From: Nitrosomonas sp. Nm132
GTDB taxonomy: Bacteria > Pseudomonadota > Gammaproteobacteria > Burkholderiales > Nitrosomonadaceae
Direction of reading: 5' to 3'
Length of the DNA stretch: 64,000 nt
Assembly (NCBI RefSeq): GCF_900100485.1
Contig: NZ_FNDH01000003.1
Coordinates: 62,001 to 126,000 of the forward strand
The position numbers and the translations under genes are program-made. Of this stretch, positions 50,314 through 59,699 are shown piece after piece (position 1 is the first letter of the stretch; each line of letters starts with the position of its first letter). The notes beneath the pieces are model-generated. The model ran no database searches and was not told where the DNA came from. It saw only the letters and a program-made list of their open reading frames with translations.

Positions 50314-53300
50314 TCAGTAGTCACTTTGTTGCTGCTTGACGATAGCGAAAATGCGCTCGACTTCTTCGACATCGCTTACGACTTTGAATACCGCGTATTT
50401 AATCTCGTTTTCTTTTGCCTGATTATCGCGCCACCCATCCTGCTTGCTGCCCATCACCGCGTCATTGATTTGCAACGCCAACGCTTCGTTTTTGCCTAAA
50501 TTGCTATACAGCACCTGCTTCGGTTTGGTATTCAGGGACGTTGGCATATCGTCCGGTTGCTCTGTCGCAACCTTGTTGGCAAGATCAGCAATCTTTTTCA
50601 GGTATTCCTGATAATTGATCGCGTTTTGTTTGCGCTGTTTGATGATTTCATCGAGCAATTTTGACATCTTTTCAAAGTAAGCTGGATCAAGCAGTTGGTT
50701 TTTGATGATCCGGCTGCGCACATTGTTTTCGATGGTTTCAGCCACCGCTTCTTGATTGGCTCTGATTCCGTCGGGCATGGCGTTGATCGCCTCGGCGATA
50801 CCACTTTTCTCGATAATGTCCAAAATGGGCATATCGGCAAACGGGGAGATCACTTCAGATTCTTCCGCCTGGATATAACGGTCGATCAAATAGCGCATGT
50901 CTGCTTCATAGGCTTTCAGATCAATCTTTTCACCAGCGGCATTTTTGATGATGTCACGCAGTTTAAGGTAATGATCCACGCGGCTCTCGATATGTTCAAT
51001 ATTGCTTGGGCTATAACCGGCAGCTTCCATGTCGTCGCCGATGTTGGCATAAGCACGAATCAGATTGGCGGTTGCTTTGTATAAAGCCGTTCGTTGCACT
51101 TCGCGTGACTTCAGGTCTTCCGGGATTTCGGTATTGCCGCAGAAGTAATGGATATGTTGCAAATCGCCTTTGGGCGGCTCCACCTTTTCACAAAGCAGTT
51201 CCAACTCTTCCAGACCATTGTCCAGCCATTCACGGCCTTTGGTTAACCGGTCTTGCATCAGGATATCGCAATCCTTGGCTTCAAACTGATCGTAATCCAG
51301 TTCTTCCGTATACACCTGAATCGCGCCGGTGCCTTTCTCATTCACCAGCTTTCTGAACAAATCCTTGTAATCCACGATGAATCCGAATTTTTTATCTTCG
51401 CTATCCAACCGGTTCACGCGGCAAATGGCCTGGAACAATCCATGATCCTGCATCGATTTATCGATGTACAAATAAGTGCAACTGGGCGCATCAAAACCGG
51501 TCAGCAATTTATCGACCACGATCAGCAACTTCATATTTGCCGGTTCATCGACAAAAAGCTTTTTGACCCGGTCTTCGTAGGTTTCCGTTTTGGTTTTTCC
51601 GGGATCGGCTTTGACATCTTTCAACAATGCATCATAGGTGGTATAGATATATTGTTTGCCCGTCTCGGTATTCGCGCCCGTTTCTTCGGTGGTGATGTCT
51701 CTGGACTGCGGATTGTACGAAGTCACCACCGCGCATTTGCCTTTCAGTTCGGTTGCCTGGAATAGCGCGTAATAGCGGCAGGCTTCAAAAATGCTGGAAG
51801 CCACCAGAATGGCATTGCCCATCTCGGTGCTCAAGCGTGGCTTGACGCTGAAATCTCCGACGATATCGGTGACCACCTTATCCATGCGCGATCTGGAGCT
51901 GAGCACGTTCTGCATCGTGCCCCATTTCCTTTTCAGTTCGGCTTTCTGGAAATCATTCAATCCTTTGGTCTTGGCGGCAAACCATTCGTCGATTTTTTGC
52001 TGCGAGCTCAGCCGCTGATCGATGTCACGGGCTTCATACACCAGATCGAGCACCACCCCATCTTGCACGGCTTCGTTGAATTTGTAGGTATGGATGTATT
52101 TGCCGAACACTTCCAGGCTGGTCGCTTTGTCTTTCTTCAACAATGGCGTACCAGTAAAGCCGATGAACACCGCGCTGGGCAGCAACGCTTTCATCGTTTT
52201 ATGCAGCTTGCCGCTTTGCGTGCGGTGGCATTCATCGATGAAAATGAACAATTCCCCGACGGCATAACTGGGCTGGCTTTGCAGTTGTTCGATGAACGCG
52301 TCAAAATCATCGACATCGCGCCTGCCAAACTTGTGCACCAGCGAACACAGCAAGCGAGGTCTGGCCTGCCCCAGTTGCGCCATCAGGTCGCGGCCACTGT
52401 GCGTGCGGTAAATCGGCTCCCCGGCATCCCTGAAAACACGCTCGATTTGCTTGTCCAGTTCATCACGATCGGTCACGATGGCAATGCGCGCATGCGGATT
52501 ATTCTCCAGTATCCACTTGGCCAATAACACCATGACGATACTTTTGCCGCTGCCCTGGGTGTGCCAGATAATCCCCCCTTCCCTACGGCGCACATGCGCT
52601 TGCGCAGCTTTGATGCCAAAGTACTGATGCACCCGCGGCAATTTCTTCACGCCACCATCGAACAACACAAAATCGTACATCAATTCGATCAGCCGTTGCT
52701 TGCTGCACATTTTGGAAAGGTATTTATCCAGCTTGTAGCCGTTGTTGTCCGTTTCGTTTTCCTTCCATTTGAGGAAAAACTTCTCCGGCGTGCCAATGGT
52801 GCCGTATTGCGAGCCTTCGGAATCGTTACCGGCAAACACGAACTGGATGGTGCTGAAAAAGGCACCGATAAATTCCGGTTTCTGATTCACCAGGTTTTGA
52901 CGAATACCATCGCCAATCGAAACACGACTGTTTTTGAGTTCCAGTATGCCGATGGCGATACCGTTGACGTACAGCACGACATCGGGGCGTTTTTCCTTTT
53001 CACCGAATACGGTTACTTCTTCCGCGATGTAAAAGTCGTTTTGCTCGGGATGCCGCCAATCGATCACATGTACCGTATCCGTGGGCAGTCCGGCTTCCGT
53101 TCTAGTCTGCACACCATAACGCAGCAGTTGATAGACAGCCTTGTTGTTGTGATACAAATCCTGATCGTGGTTATTGGCCGCCGTCTGTAATCTATCCAGC
53201 GCTTTGTTGATTTGCTCACGGTTGTAGCCTCTGGCTGACAGATATTGCACCAATTGCGGCACTTCGATATTGCTGTTATCCGGCTTGTCTTCCAGATTGC

Positions 53301-53406
53301 CGAGATAAGTGTAGCCTAATTGCTCGCGGAACAGCTTCACGACACGGTTTTGCGTCGCGCGTTCGGATTTGCTGACCGAATCGCTGCTGAACGGACTGGT
53401 AGTCAC
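50314..53406 (-). CDS. hsdR: Type I restriction enzyme R subunit
   Basis: The 1030-residue translocase-nuclease has an N-terminal endonuclease domain with the D-ExK pattern (PDVVLYVNGIAIGILELKNS, about residues 140-159). Helicase motif I is HTQGSGKSIVMVLLAKW (near 283-299), motif II FIFIDECHRTQSG, and later motifs are FTGTPLL and LLTGFDAPSCTYLY. It cuts DNA that the HsdM/HsdS complex finds unmethylated. It starts at a GTG (53406) that overlaps the hsdS stop as GTGA, with GGAG eight bases upstream, so it is translationally coupled. Frame is intact, so restriction should be functional. Confidence 0.96.
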   Translation of the reverse strand: MTTSPFSSDSVSKSERATQNRVVKLFREQLGYTYLGNLEDKPDNSNIEVPQLVQYLSARGYNREQINKALDRLQTAANNHDQDLYHNNKAVYQLLRYGVQTRTEAGLPTDTVHVIDWRHPEQNDFYIAEEVTVFGEKEKRPDVVLYVNGIAIGILELKNSRVSIGDGIRQNLVNQKPEFIGAFFSTIQFVFAGNDSEGSQYGTIGTPEKFFLKWKENETDNNGYKLDKYLSKMCSKQRLIELMYDFVLFDGGVKKLPRVHQYFGIKAAQAHVRRREGGIIWHTQGSGKSIVMVLLAKWILENNPHARIAIVTDRDELDKQIERVFRDAGEPIYRTHSGRDLMAQLGQARPRLLCSLVHKFGRRDVDDFDAFIEQLQSQPSYAVGELFIFIDECHRTQSGKLHKTMKALLPSAVFIGFTGTPLLKKDKATSLEVFGKYIHTYKFNEAVQDGVVLDLVYEARDIDQRLSSQQKIDEWFAAKTKGLNDFQKAELKRKWGTMQNVLSSRSRMDKVVTDIVGDFSVKPRLSTEMGNAILVASSIFEACRYYALFQATELKGKCAVVTSYNPQSRDITTEETGANTETGKQYIYTTYDALLKDVKADPGKTKTETYEDRVKKLFVDEPANMKLLIVVDKLLTGFDAPSCTYLYIDKSMQDHGLFQAICRVNRLDSEDKKFGFIVDYKDLFRKLVNEKGTGAIQVYTEELDYDQFEAKDCDILMQDRLTKGREWLDNGLEELELLCEKVEPPKGDLQHIHYFCGNTEIPEDLKSREVQRTALYKATANLIRAYANIGDDMEAAGYSPSNIEHIESRVDHYLKLRDIIKNAAGEKIDLKAYEADMRYLIDRYIQAEESEVISPFADMPILDIIEKSGIAEAINAMPDGIRANQEAVAETIENNVRSRIIKNQLLDPAYFEKMSKLLDEIIKQRKQNAINYQEYLKKIADLANKVATEQPDDMPTSLNTKPKQVLYSNLGKNEALALQINDAVMGSKQDGWRDNQAKENEIKYAVFKVVSDVEEVERIFAIVKQQQSDY

Positions 53407-54704
53407 GCAACCGCTCCAGTTTTGTTTTCCGGTTTCACCAGCCGGATACGGCCAGTCAACAGGTTCTGCATCATGCCTTGCTTGATTTGCTGGTATTTGG
53501 CGAGTTTAGCTTCGAGCGCGGCGATTTCGGTGTCCATGTCGGAGAGGAGGATGGCGATGCGAGTTTGTTCTTTAGATTTCTCGGGGACCGCTATATCAAT
53601 ATTAGCAAGCGCAGTCGCACTAATGTGTACCACTGCGTCTCCCTGCCCCATACTCGCCTTTTGTTTGTTTATTGTATTTGTATTTAAGTAATATCCAAGA
53701 AATAGAGAATCTATTGAGATTGGACTTAGTATCACAATATCACCGCCAGCAAATGCAACGCTTTCATTTAGGAAAGCAACACATTTACCAATTTCCTCTT
53801 TTGTTTCCCCAGAGCCTGCAAATAGCAAGTCACCTTTCTTTAACTGTTTTGCTGTTTTAGCAATATCGTTACTAATAAATGAGTGGAATTTTTTTATATA
53901 GTCATTATGCCTTGTATATATTTCCCCATATCTAATGCACGGCAATGATCCGCTTTGTGCTTCATCTTTCCTTACACCAGAACCCTTGGTAAATACTCCA
54001 ATGTCCCCCAACTTCTTCACCACCCACCCTGCTTTCAACTGCCCATTTTCATAAGGATTAAGCAAAGTTTGCATGGCACCTTGTTTGATCTGGCGTTTTT
54101 TGGCGATGAGGCGGGTGAGGGATTGAATCAGGGCATCGGCATCGCTGAGGACGTTGGCGATGGTGGTTTGTTCGGTTCTGGTTGGTGGTAGAGGTATTCT
54201 AGCCAATTTGAAGGAAGTATTGGTTATGTGAACTTGCGTACTTCCCACCATGATAGAGTTCATTAACTTCCGATAAGAAGAAGTATTCGAAAGCTGAATC
54301 AGATATCCGGCAACCACTTGCTTATTTACTTTAAAACCATAAACACCCTGAGCCAGAACATAAATTTCTGATGTTGGTATCTTTACCATCAAACCTATAC
54401 TTGGGCCACTTGGAACAAGGTCTCGAAGTACAACAATTGTATAAGCAGAATCTATCTGATTATTCAAATGAGTGCCGGCAAAACTTGGGGAACAGAACTG
54501 TTTATCATTTTCTTTAATATCTAAAATACCTCCGCGAATAACTCCCCCTTTTGGCAACACACTTACACCTGAATCGGTAAAGTCAGAAGGCTTAAATGGA
54601 GCCCCTCCACGAAACCCTTCTACTAAATCTCCAATTGGGCAGATTACCCAATCCTCCGGAATCACCCCCACCTCAGTCTGCTGGTAACCCGGCTTCAGTT
54701 CCAT
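53403..54704 (-). CDS. hsdS: Type I restriction-modification specificity subunit
   Basis: The 433-residue protein has two target-recognition domains (about residues 1-170 and 215-380). Each is followed by a conserved helical spacer: EQTTIANVLSDADALIQSLT with IKQGAMQTLL, and EQTRIAILLSDMDTEIAALE with IKQGMMQNLLTG. The near-repeat of the two helices is the hallmark of HsdS. The recognition sequence cannot be read from the protein. It overlaps hsdM by ten bases at the start and hsdR by four at the end. Both target domains are A/T-richer than hsdM and hsdR, consistent with domain exchange. Confidence 0.95.
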   Translation of the reverse strand: MELKPGYQQTEVGVIPEDWVICPIGDLVEGFRGGAPFKPSDFTDSGVSVLPKGGVIRGGILDIKENDKQFCSPSFAGTHLNNQIDSAYTIVVLRDLVPSGPSIGLMVKIPTSEIYVLAQGVYGFKVNKQVVAGYLIQLSNTSSYRKLMNSIMVGSTQVHITNTSFKLARIPLPPTRTEQTTIANVLSDADALIQSLTRLIAKKRQIKQGAMQTLLNPYENGQLKAGWVVKKLGDIGVFTKGSGVRKDEAQSGSLPCIRYGEIYTRHNDYIKKFHSFISNDIAKTAKQLKKGDLLFAGSGETKEEIGKCVAFLNESVAFAGGDIVILSPISIDSLFLGYYLNTNTINKQKASMGQGDAVVHISATALANIDIAVPEKSKEQTRIAILLSDMDTEIAALEAKLAKYQQIKQGMMQNLLTGRIRLVKPENKTGAVA

Positions 54705-57133
54705 GCAAACCCCATCTTGTGCAGGTGCGCATTGACGGCCTGTTCCAGCGCCGCCACCTGCTGGTTTTGCTGCGGCAGCGGCGTTTCATAACGCTCGGCA
54801 AGCTCCTTGATGCGTTGCGCCAAGCACTGGCTGATGCGATCCATCTCGGAATGAATGTCCTTGTCGATGGTGGCCATCCATTTATCGTCAACCACCAGTT
54901 GCTTGATCTGCTCTTCGGTGAGTGTCGGGTAGAACGCCAGTAATTCGGCATCCAGTTCGGCTTCAGCGGCATGGATGGTTTTTTTGGTCGCAGCTTCCTG
55001 TTCCAGCAGTTGCAGGTATTGCTTGAGGAGCTTTGCTTCCTCGCCGAATGCCGGATCGTTTTTGATTTCTTTCAACCGTGCATGGATGTTGCCTTTGTTG
55101 ATCTTATCCAGCTCGGCAAATACTCCCTCTTCACCACCCTGTTCCTCTTCCATCTCGGTCTTCTGGTTTTGCAGCGTTTCCAGTTCGGCATTGAGCTGAT
55201 CAATCGCCTGTTGCTGTTCGGCAAAGTAGCGGTGAATGACCAGCGCTTTGGGAATCAGGTCGCAAGCCCAGCCTTTATAGATGGTTTTGGTAACTTGACC
55301 GTCCTTGTTTTTCTTCTCTTCCACGATGCGGTAAGTGGTGGCTTGCCAGCCCCCGCCTGTTTCAACCGGGGCGGCAATCAGGTAACAATCATCCTGCATC
55401 ACCTCGAACCAGTAATTCATCAGGTGCTGGTAAACATCGTATCGGTCGATCAGCGCACGGCCTTGGTAGGTGGCGAGCAAGGCTTCGCTGATTGGGTGGA
55501 TGATTTCTTTGGGATGAAAACCGGCTTGCAGTGCCTTCAAGGTGGCGGTGGTGTTCTTTTCCCACTGACTGAATATCTGGTTCATGTCGCCTATGTAGCT
55601 GACAAACTCGGGGTGCTCGAAAATGGTTTGCTTGATAGCGTCTTTGCTCACTTTCAAGCTCAGATAATTCGGGCTGCGTTTGGCCTCGGTGAATAATGCC
55701 GCTTTCAGGTTGGGGCATACGTTCCAGTATTCATGCAGCGCGTCGATATCGGCTTGCGGAATATCGCCCAGCAAATGGGCTTCGATGTCTTGCAGGTCTT
55801 CGGGCTCAGAGCTGTCGATATAGCGCGGGATGTTGAGGTTGAATTCGTTTTTTTCGATTTCGCTGAAGGACACGATACGACTGTAGCCTTCGGTTTCGGT
55901 CTGTTTGTTGAAGACATCGACAATTTTGTGGATATCCATTTCCCGCAGGCGGTTTTTGTTGCCGTCTTTCATGAAACCCTTGCCTGCATCGATCATGAAT
56001 ATCCCTTTGCGGTTTTGCGCGTTTTCCTTGTCGATCACGATGATGCACGCGGGGATGCCGGTGCCGTAAAACAGGTTGGCAGGCAGACCGATAATGCCTT
56101 TGACCAAGCCGTTGCGGATGATATTCTCGCGAATAGCCGCCTCGACATTGCCACGGAACAGCACGCCATGCGGCAAAATGCACGCGCCTTTGCCGCGGCT
56201 TTTCAGCGAACGGATGATGTGCAGCAGATAGGCGTAATCGCCGTTTTTATCCGGTGGGATGCCAAATCCTGCAAAGCGTTGATGGGGATCGTTTTCGGTA
56301 TCGACCCCGTTGCCCCAGCGCTTGTCGCTGAACGGCGGATTGGCGACCACGTAATCGAACGTCTTTAAACTGCCCTGCTCGCTGAGAAACAACGGATTGG
56401 CGAGCGTGTTGCCCTGCTTGATTTCCGCGCCGGGGTTGTTATGCAGAATCATGTTCATGCGCGCCAAACCGCTAGTGGCGGCATCTTTTTCCTGGCCGTA
56501 CAGCGTTACTTTAGTTTTGGCGGCATCAGCCACTTTTAGCAGCAGTGAACCGGAGCCGCAGGTCGGATCGTAAACCGTGGTTGATGCCGTGGTTTCGGCT
56601 TGATCGATGCCTATGATGCGCGCCATGATGCGGCTTACTTCCGCTGGCGTGTAGAACTGCCCCTTGCTTTTGCCGCTCTCGGTGGCGAAATGGCGCATCA
56701 GGTATTCGTAGGCATCCCCGAGAATGTCATCGCCTTCCGCACGGTTCTTACTGAAATCGAGCGCCTTGTTCTCAAAAATGGCGATGAGGTTACTGAGCCT
56801 ATCCACCATATCCTTGCCACTGCCGAGTTTTTCTGGATCGTTGAAATCTGGCATGCTGGATAATTTGTTGGCATTGGCAAGCGGCGCGATGATTTTCTTG
56901 TTGATGTCATCGCCAATAGTCGGCTTGCCTTTCAGCGCCACCATATCTTTGAAACTCGCCCCTGGCGGAATCTTTATCTGTGCAAACGGCTGACCGGCGT
57001 ATTTATCGCTGACGTATTTGATGAACAGCATGACCAGCACGTAGTCTTTGTACTGACTGGCATCCATACCACCGCGCAGTTCATCACAACTCGACCAAAG
57101 GGAAGAATAAAGCTCAGATTTCTTGATTGCCAT
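54695..57133 (-). CDS. hsdM: Type I restriction-modification methyltransferase subunit
   Basis: This 812-residue N6-adenine methyltransferase has the AdoMet motif TTVYDPTCGSGSLLLKV (about residues 185-201) and the catalytic NPPF in VVANPPFSDKRWG (near residue 270). The N-terminal helical HsdM_N region starts ELYSSLWSSCDELRGGMDAS. It is longer than classical HsdM (about 500 residues). The extra C-terminus (about 500-812) is helical with an acidic coiled coil (IDQLNAELETLQNQKTEMEE). Such long HsdM proteins form a recognised variant. First gene of the hsd operon. Confidence 0.95.
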   Translation of the reverse strand: MAIKKSELYSSLWSSCDELRGGMDASQYKDYVLVMLFIKYVSDKYAGQPFAQIKIPPGASFKDMVALKGKPTIGDDINKKIIAPLANANKLSSMPDFNDPEKLGSGKDMVDRLSNLIAIFENKALDFSKNRAEGDDILGDAYEYLMRHFATESGKSKGQFYTPAEVSRIMARIIGIDQAETTASTTVYDPTCGSGSLLLKVADAAKTKVTLYGQEKDAATSGLARMNMILHNNPGAEIKQGNTLANPLFLSEQGSLKTFDYVVANPPFSDKRWGNGVDTENDPHQRFAGFGIPPDKNGDYAYLLHIIRSLKSRGKGACILPHGVLFRGNVEAAIRENIIRNGLVKGIIGLPANLFYGTGIPACIIVIDKENAQNRKGIFMIDAGKGFMKDGNKNRLREMDIHKIVDVFNKQTETEGYSRIVSFSEIEKNEFNLNIPRYIDSSEPEDLQDIEAHLLGDIPQADIDALHEYWNVCPNLKAALFTEAKRSPNYLSLKVSKDAIKQTIFEHPEFVSYIGDMNQIFSQWEKNTTATLKALQAGFHPKEIIHPISEALLATYQGRALIDRYDVYQHLMNYWFEVMQDDCYLIAAPVETGGGWQATTYRIVEEKKNKDGQVTKTIYKGWACDLIPKALVIHRYFAEQQQAIDQLNAELETLQNQKTEMEEEQGGEEGVFAELDKINKGNIHARLKEIKNDPAFGEEAKLLKQYLQLLEQEAATKKTIHAAEAELDAELLAFYPTLTEEQIKQLVVDDKWMATIDKDIHSEMDRISQCLAQRIKELAERYETPLPQQNQQVAALEQAVNAHLHKMGFAWN

Positions 57134-57164
57134 GTGTTTTTATTGCTTTAAGGTACAAAAAATT

Positions 57165-57184
57165 ACAGCAATGTACTGCAATGT
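57165..57184. promoter_or_regulatory. Tandem 10-bp repeat upstream of hsdM
   Basis: The plus strand carries ACAGCAATGT followed directly by ACTGCAATGT, 32 bases before the hsdM start codon. A one-turn tandem repeat in this place could be a binding site that controls the restriction operon. Only position and repetition support it. Confidence 0.3.
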
Positions 57185-57258
57185 CCGAAATTATCCAAAT
57201 GATAGGAAGTCTACAACGTAAGCTATCCTGCCATCCTCAGTCCTGAACAGCGTACTCC

Positions 57259-57560
57259 CTATTTGATCGGATCAGTCTCAAGGCTGGCCAGGCGATCTAT
57301 CAGCCTGTTTTGCAGGCTCTCATCATAGTGACGAAAGAACGTAGCGATCTGAGCATGCATGTCGCGCTGGCAAGCTTGTTGCCGGGCTTGGCAAATCCTG
57401 CCTCCACGACGGCTTGTGCGATAATGACACCAATGGCGATAGCAGCAATATCCAGCGAGTTCGTGCACTCGATATCCGGTGCCAACTCACTATCTCTACT
57501 GAAGATGTTGATGGCAGCAGCATGACTCCCAGCTGCAGTTGACCCTCATCAACTAATGAG
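57259..57560 (-). pseudogene. Decayed unknown gene between hsdM and the hydrolase gene
   Basis: The 573-bp gap between hsdM and the alpha/beta hydrolase contains coherent minus-strand coding fragments in two frames. The first reads GSTAAGSHAAAINIFSRDSE and NSLDIAAIAIGVIIAQAVVE up to about 57370. The second reads DMHAQIATFFRHYDESLQNR and ends LIDRLASLETDPIK at a TAG at 57259. A frameshift between them and several stops upstream indicate a dead gene. I do not recognise the family. Confidence 0.4.
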
Positions 57561-57706
57561 CTAATGGGTAGTCTCGCTATGAGCGTCTTTCGCCCACCCA
57601 TGAGAACGGTATGAGTTTAAGGATCGGTTACCAGCAGTTATTCGTGGCCCTGTATGTAAGACTCACTCTCCTTTTTGCTTAGCATAGAGAAGGACCAACA
57701 CTACCC

Positions 57707-58507
57707 TTACAAGCTATTGAGAAACTCTTTGATAGCCGCATTAACCGCTTCTGGTTCCTCGATAGTCGAAGAGTGTCCTGCTCTGGGAATCCTGATTAGG
57801 CGTGATCCGACTATTTGGGATTGGATGTGCTCGGCTTTAGCCGGCACAGTAGCCACATCTTCCTCACCGACGATGATCAGGGCGGGAATAGTGATTCCAC
57901 CGATCTCGTCATAAACGCCCTGGCGATCCACCACACCCCTGACTGCGCGGGTAATACCGATACGATGATTGGCGATCAAACGCTTTTCCCACTCTTCTCT
58001 CTGCGCGGTGCGGTTGAGATCGGTAAGAAACGTCTGACCGAACATGATCCGCATGACCGGGGAGATGACCAACCTCAGACCCAACCAGCGGGCGACGAAG
58101 TTAAGTCGATTGTAGCGCGGTACGTTTTCCTCCGGTTCTGGGTCAGCCGATGTATCCAGCAGGATCAATGATCGGAGAAGCTCTGGTCGGCTAACTGCCA
58201 ACCGCATCCCAATAAAGCCCCCCATCGAAAGCCCAGCAAAATGACAGGGAACGCAGCCCAATGCCTCAATCAATGCAGCGGTATCCCGATAGAGAGTGTC
58301 CATGTCATAGCCGTCGCGGGTAACTTCACTCTGTCCCTGACCACGAAAATCAAACGTGATGCAGCGGTAGCGATCCTTGAAAGCATTGATCTGTGCCTCA
58401 AACATTTGGCCACTCCACAGCAGGCCATGGGCAAACATGAGGGTCTCGGGCCCAGTCCCCTCATCTGTGTAATGCAATTTTGCTCCGTTAACTTGAATCT
58501 CAGGCAT
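57707..58507 (-). CDS. Alpha/beta-fold hydrolase
   Basis: The 266-residue enzyme has an HG oxyanion motif (MFAHGLLWSG, residues 24-33), the nucleophile elbow GLSMGG with S94, an acid residue in VGEEDVATVP and the catalytic His in RAGHSSTIEEP. It belongs to the broad hydrolase group that includes 3-oxoadipate enol-lactonase and related esterases. The context gives no substrate. No signal peptide and no clear ribosome-binding site. Frame is intact although it is surrounded by decayed sequence. Confidence 0.85.
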   Translation of the reverse strand: MPEIQVNGAKLHYTDEGTGPETLMFAHGLLWSGQMFEAQINAFKDRYRCITFDFRGQGQSEVTRDGYDMDTLYRDTAALIEALGCVPCHFAGLSMGGFIGMRLAVSRPELLRSLILLDTSADPEPEENVPRYNRLNFVARWLGLRLVISPVMRIMFGQTFLTDLNRTAQREEWEKRLIANHRIGITRAVRGVVDRQGVYDEIGGITIPALIIVGEEDVATVPAKAEHIQSQIVGSRLIRIPRAGHSSTIEEPEAVNAAIKEFLNSL

Positions 58508-58636
58508 GAGGTATAGAAAAAATAAACGTTATTTATAATAGTAAAATATACGTAAAGTCGAATACTTAATCAAAATTGCAGTTGAGTGATCAAAAGCCAG
58601 CTGTCATTGCCTAAAGCAACATCAAAAATCCAAGAG

Positions 58637-58730
58637 TTATAGCCTTTTGTCTGAGAGTATCCAAAGGTAGATGTTTGCCACTATCGGACTGAGTAGATTA
58701 CCTCGCGGTATTCCTTGGTTGCGTTTCTCT
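58637..58730 (-). pseudogene. Scrap of a group II intron reverse transcriptase
   Basis: The minus strand from about 58730 reads RNQGIPRGNLLSPIVANIYL and then WILSDKRL before a stop at 58637. This matches the conserved domain that normally reads GxPQGxxxSPxLANIYL in group II intron-encoded reverse transcriptases. An in-frame TAG/TGA pair lies directly upstream, so only a small fragment remains. The rest of the 375-bp gap (58508-58882) shows no gene; it is A/T-rich. Confidence 0.5.
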
Positions 58731-58882
58731 CACTACCTGTTTCGGTCTATCGACGCTCTCAGGTGCGGCCAATATGTAGTAGAAGAGAAACCTTTTTTGA
58801 CTGCTTATCAATGTGTTTGATAGCATGCTGAATCTTTTAGTACATTTTTCTTGAAAAAAGAAAGCTATTTTTTCCTATACCT

Positions 58883-59530
58883 ATGTTTCTTATTGATTTT
58901 ATTCTCCACATTGACAAGCATCTTCAAGAACTCTCCTCAGAATACGGATTATGGATTTATGGAATTCTCTTCCTGATTATATTTTGCGAAACTGGGCTTG
59001 TCGTGCTTCCCCTCTTGCCCGGCGACTCTCTATTATTCGCTGCAGGTTCCCTCGCGTCGTTGCAAAACTCGCAACTCAATCCACATATCTTACTTGTTGG
59101 ATTATGCATTGCAGGTATTTTGGGAGATACTGTGAATTACTGGATAGGTAAAAAAATCGGACCCAAAGTTTTTACCTCACAAGAATCCCGCTTCTTCAAG
59201 AGAGAGTATCTAGACAAGACCCACGCCTTTTACCTCAAATACGGAGGTAAAACAATTATCATTGCACGCTTTCTTCCCATCATTCGCACATTCGCTCCAT
59301 TCGTTGCAGGTGTTGGAACTATGCCTTATCGTACCTTCATTGTTTATAACATAATCGGTGCCGTGCTGTGGGTCGGATTATTTATTTATGCCGGATTTTA
59401 TTTTGGACAACTCCCATTTGTACAAAAAAACTTTAAGCTCGTCATTCTGGCAATTATCGTTCTATCGGTAACGCCACCTGTAATTGAATATCTCAAACAT
59501 CGCTATAAAAGAAATAATCAAGTAGATTGA
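58883..59530 (+). CDS. DedA family membrane protein
   Basis: The 215-residue integral membrane protein has about five hydrophobic segments. It shows the DedA/VTT hallmarks [20 protein letters not shown] (residues about 36-55) and [19 protein letters not shown] (about 132-150). DedA proteins are now linked to undecaprenyl phosphate or phospholipid flipping and to membrane potential control. The acidic and arginine residues needed for function in E. coli homologues appear to be present. No clear ribosome-binding site. Convergent with the downstream RND gene. Confidence 0.9.
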   Translation: MFLIDFILHIDKHLQELSSEYGLWIYGILFLIIFCETGLVVLPLLPGDSLLFAAGSLASLQNSQLNPHILLVGLCIAGILGDTVNYWIGKKIGPKVFTSQESRFFKREYLDKTHAFYLKYGGKTIIIARFLPIIRTFAPFVAGVGTMPYRTFIVYNIIGAVLWVGLFIYAGFYFGQLPFVQKNFKLVILAIIVLSVTPPVIEYLKHRYKRNNQVD

Positions 59531-59699
59531 AGTTGATTGATTTACTCAGTTATTTGGATCAAAAAAACTGACAACATCAAGCCCAATCAAGCCTATTTGT
59601 GGATCTGACTGTAGAAAACCTTAACGCATTCAGTGATCTCTTTTTTTGTCTGATCACAACACATGAATCCGCAGCCAGAAACGGACGAGCAAACGTGAT

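Noticed and set aside
51997-53190. Plus-strand open frames of 176 and 209 codons inside hsdR
   Set aside because: Both lie antisense to conserved helicase and nuclease motifs of HsdR and have no ribosome-binding site or recognisable domain.
54971-55696. Plus-strand open frame of 241 codons inside hsdM
   Set aside because: It is antisense to clear HsdM coding sequence and is Leu/Phe-rich, as expected from the complement of such a gene.
59620-59660. GTGATC...GATCAC stem between dedA and the RND gene as a terminator
   Set aside because: The loop would contain the T-run itself and no T-run follows the stem, so it does not fit an intrinsic terminator.
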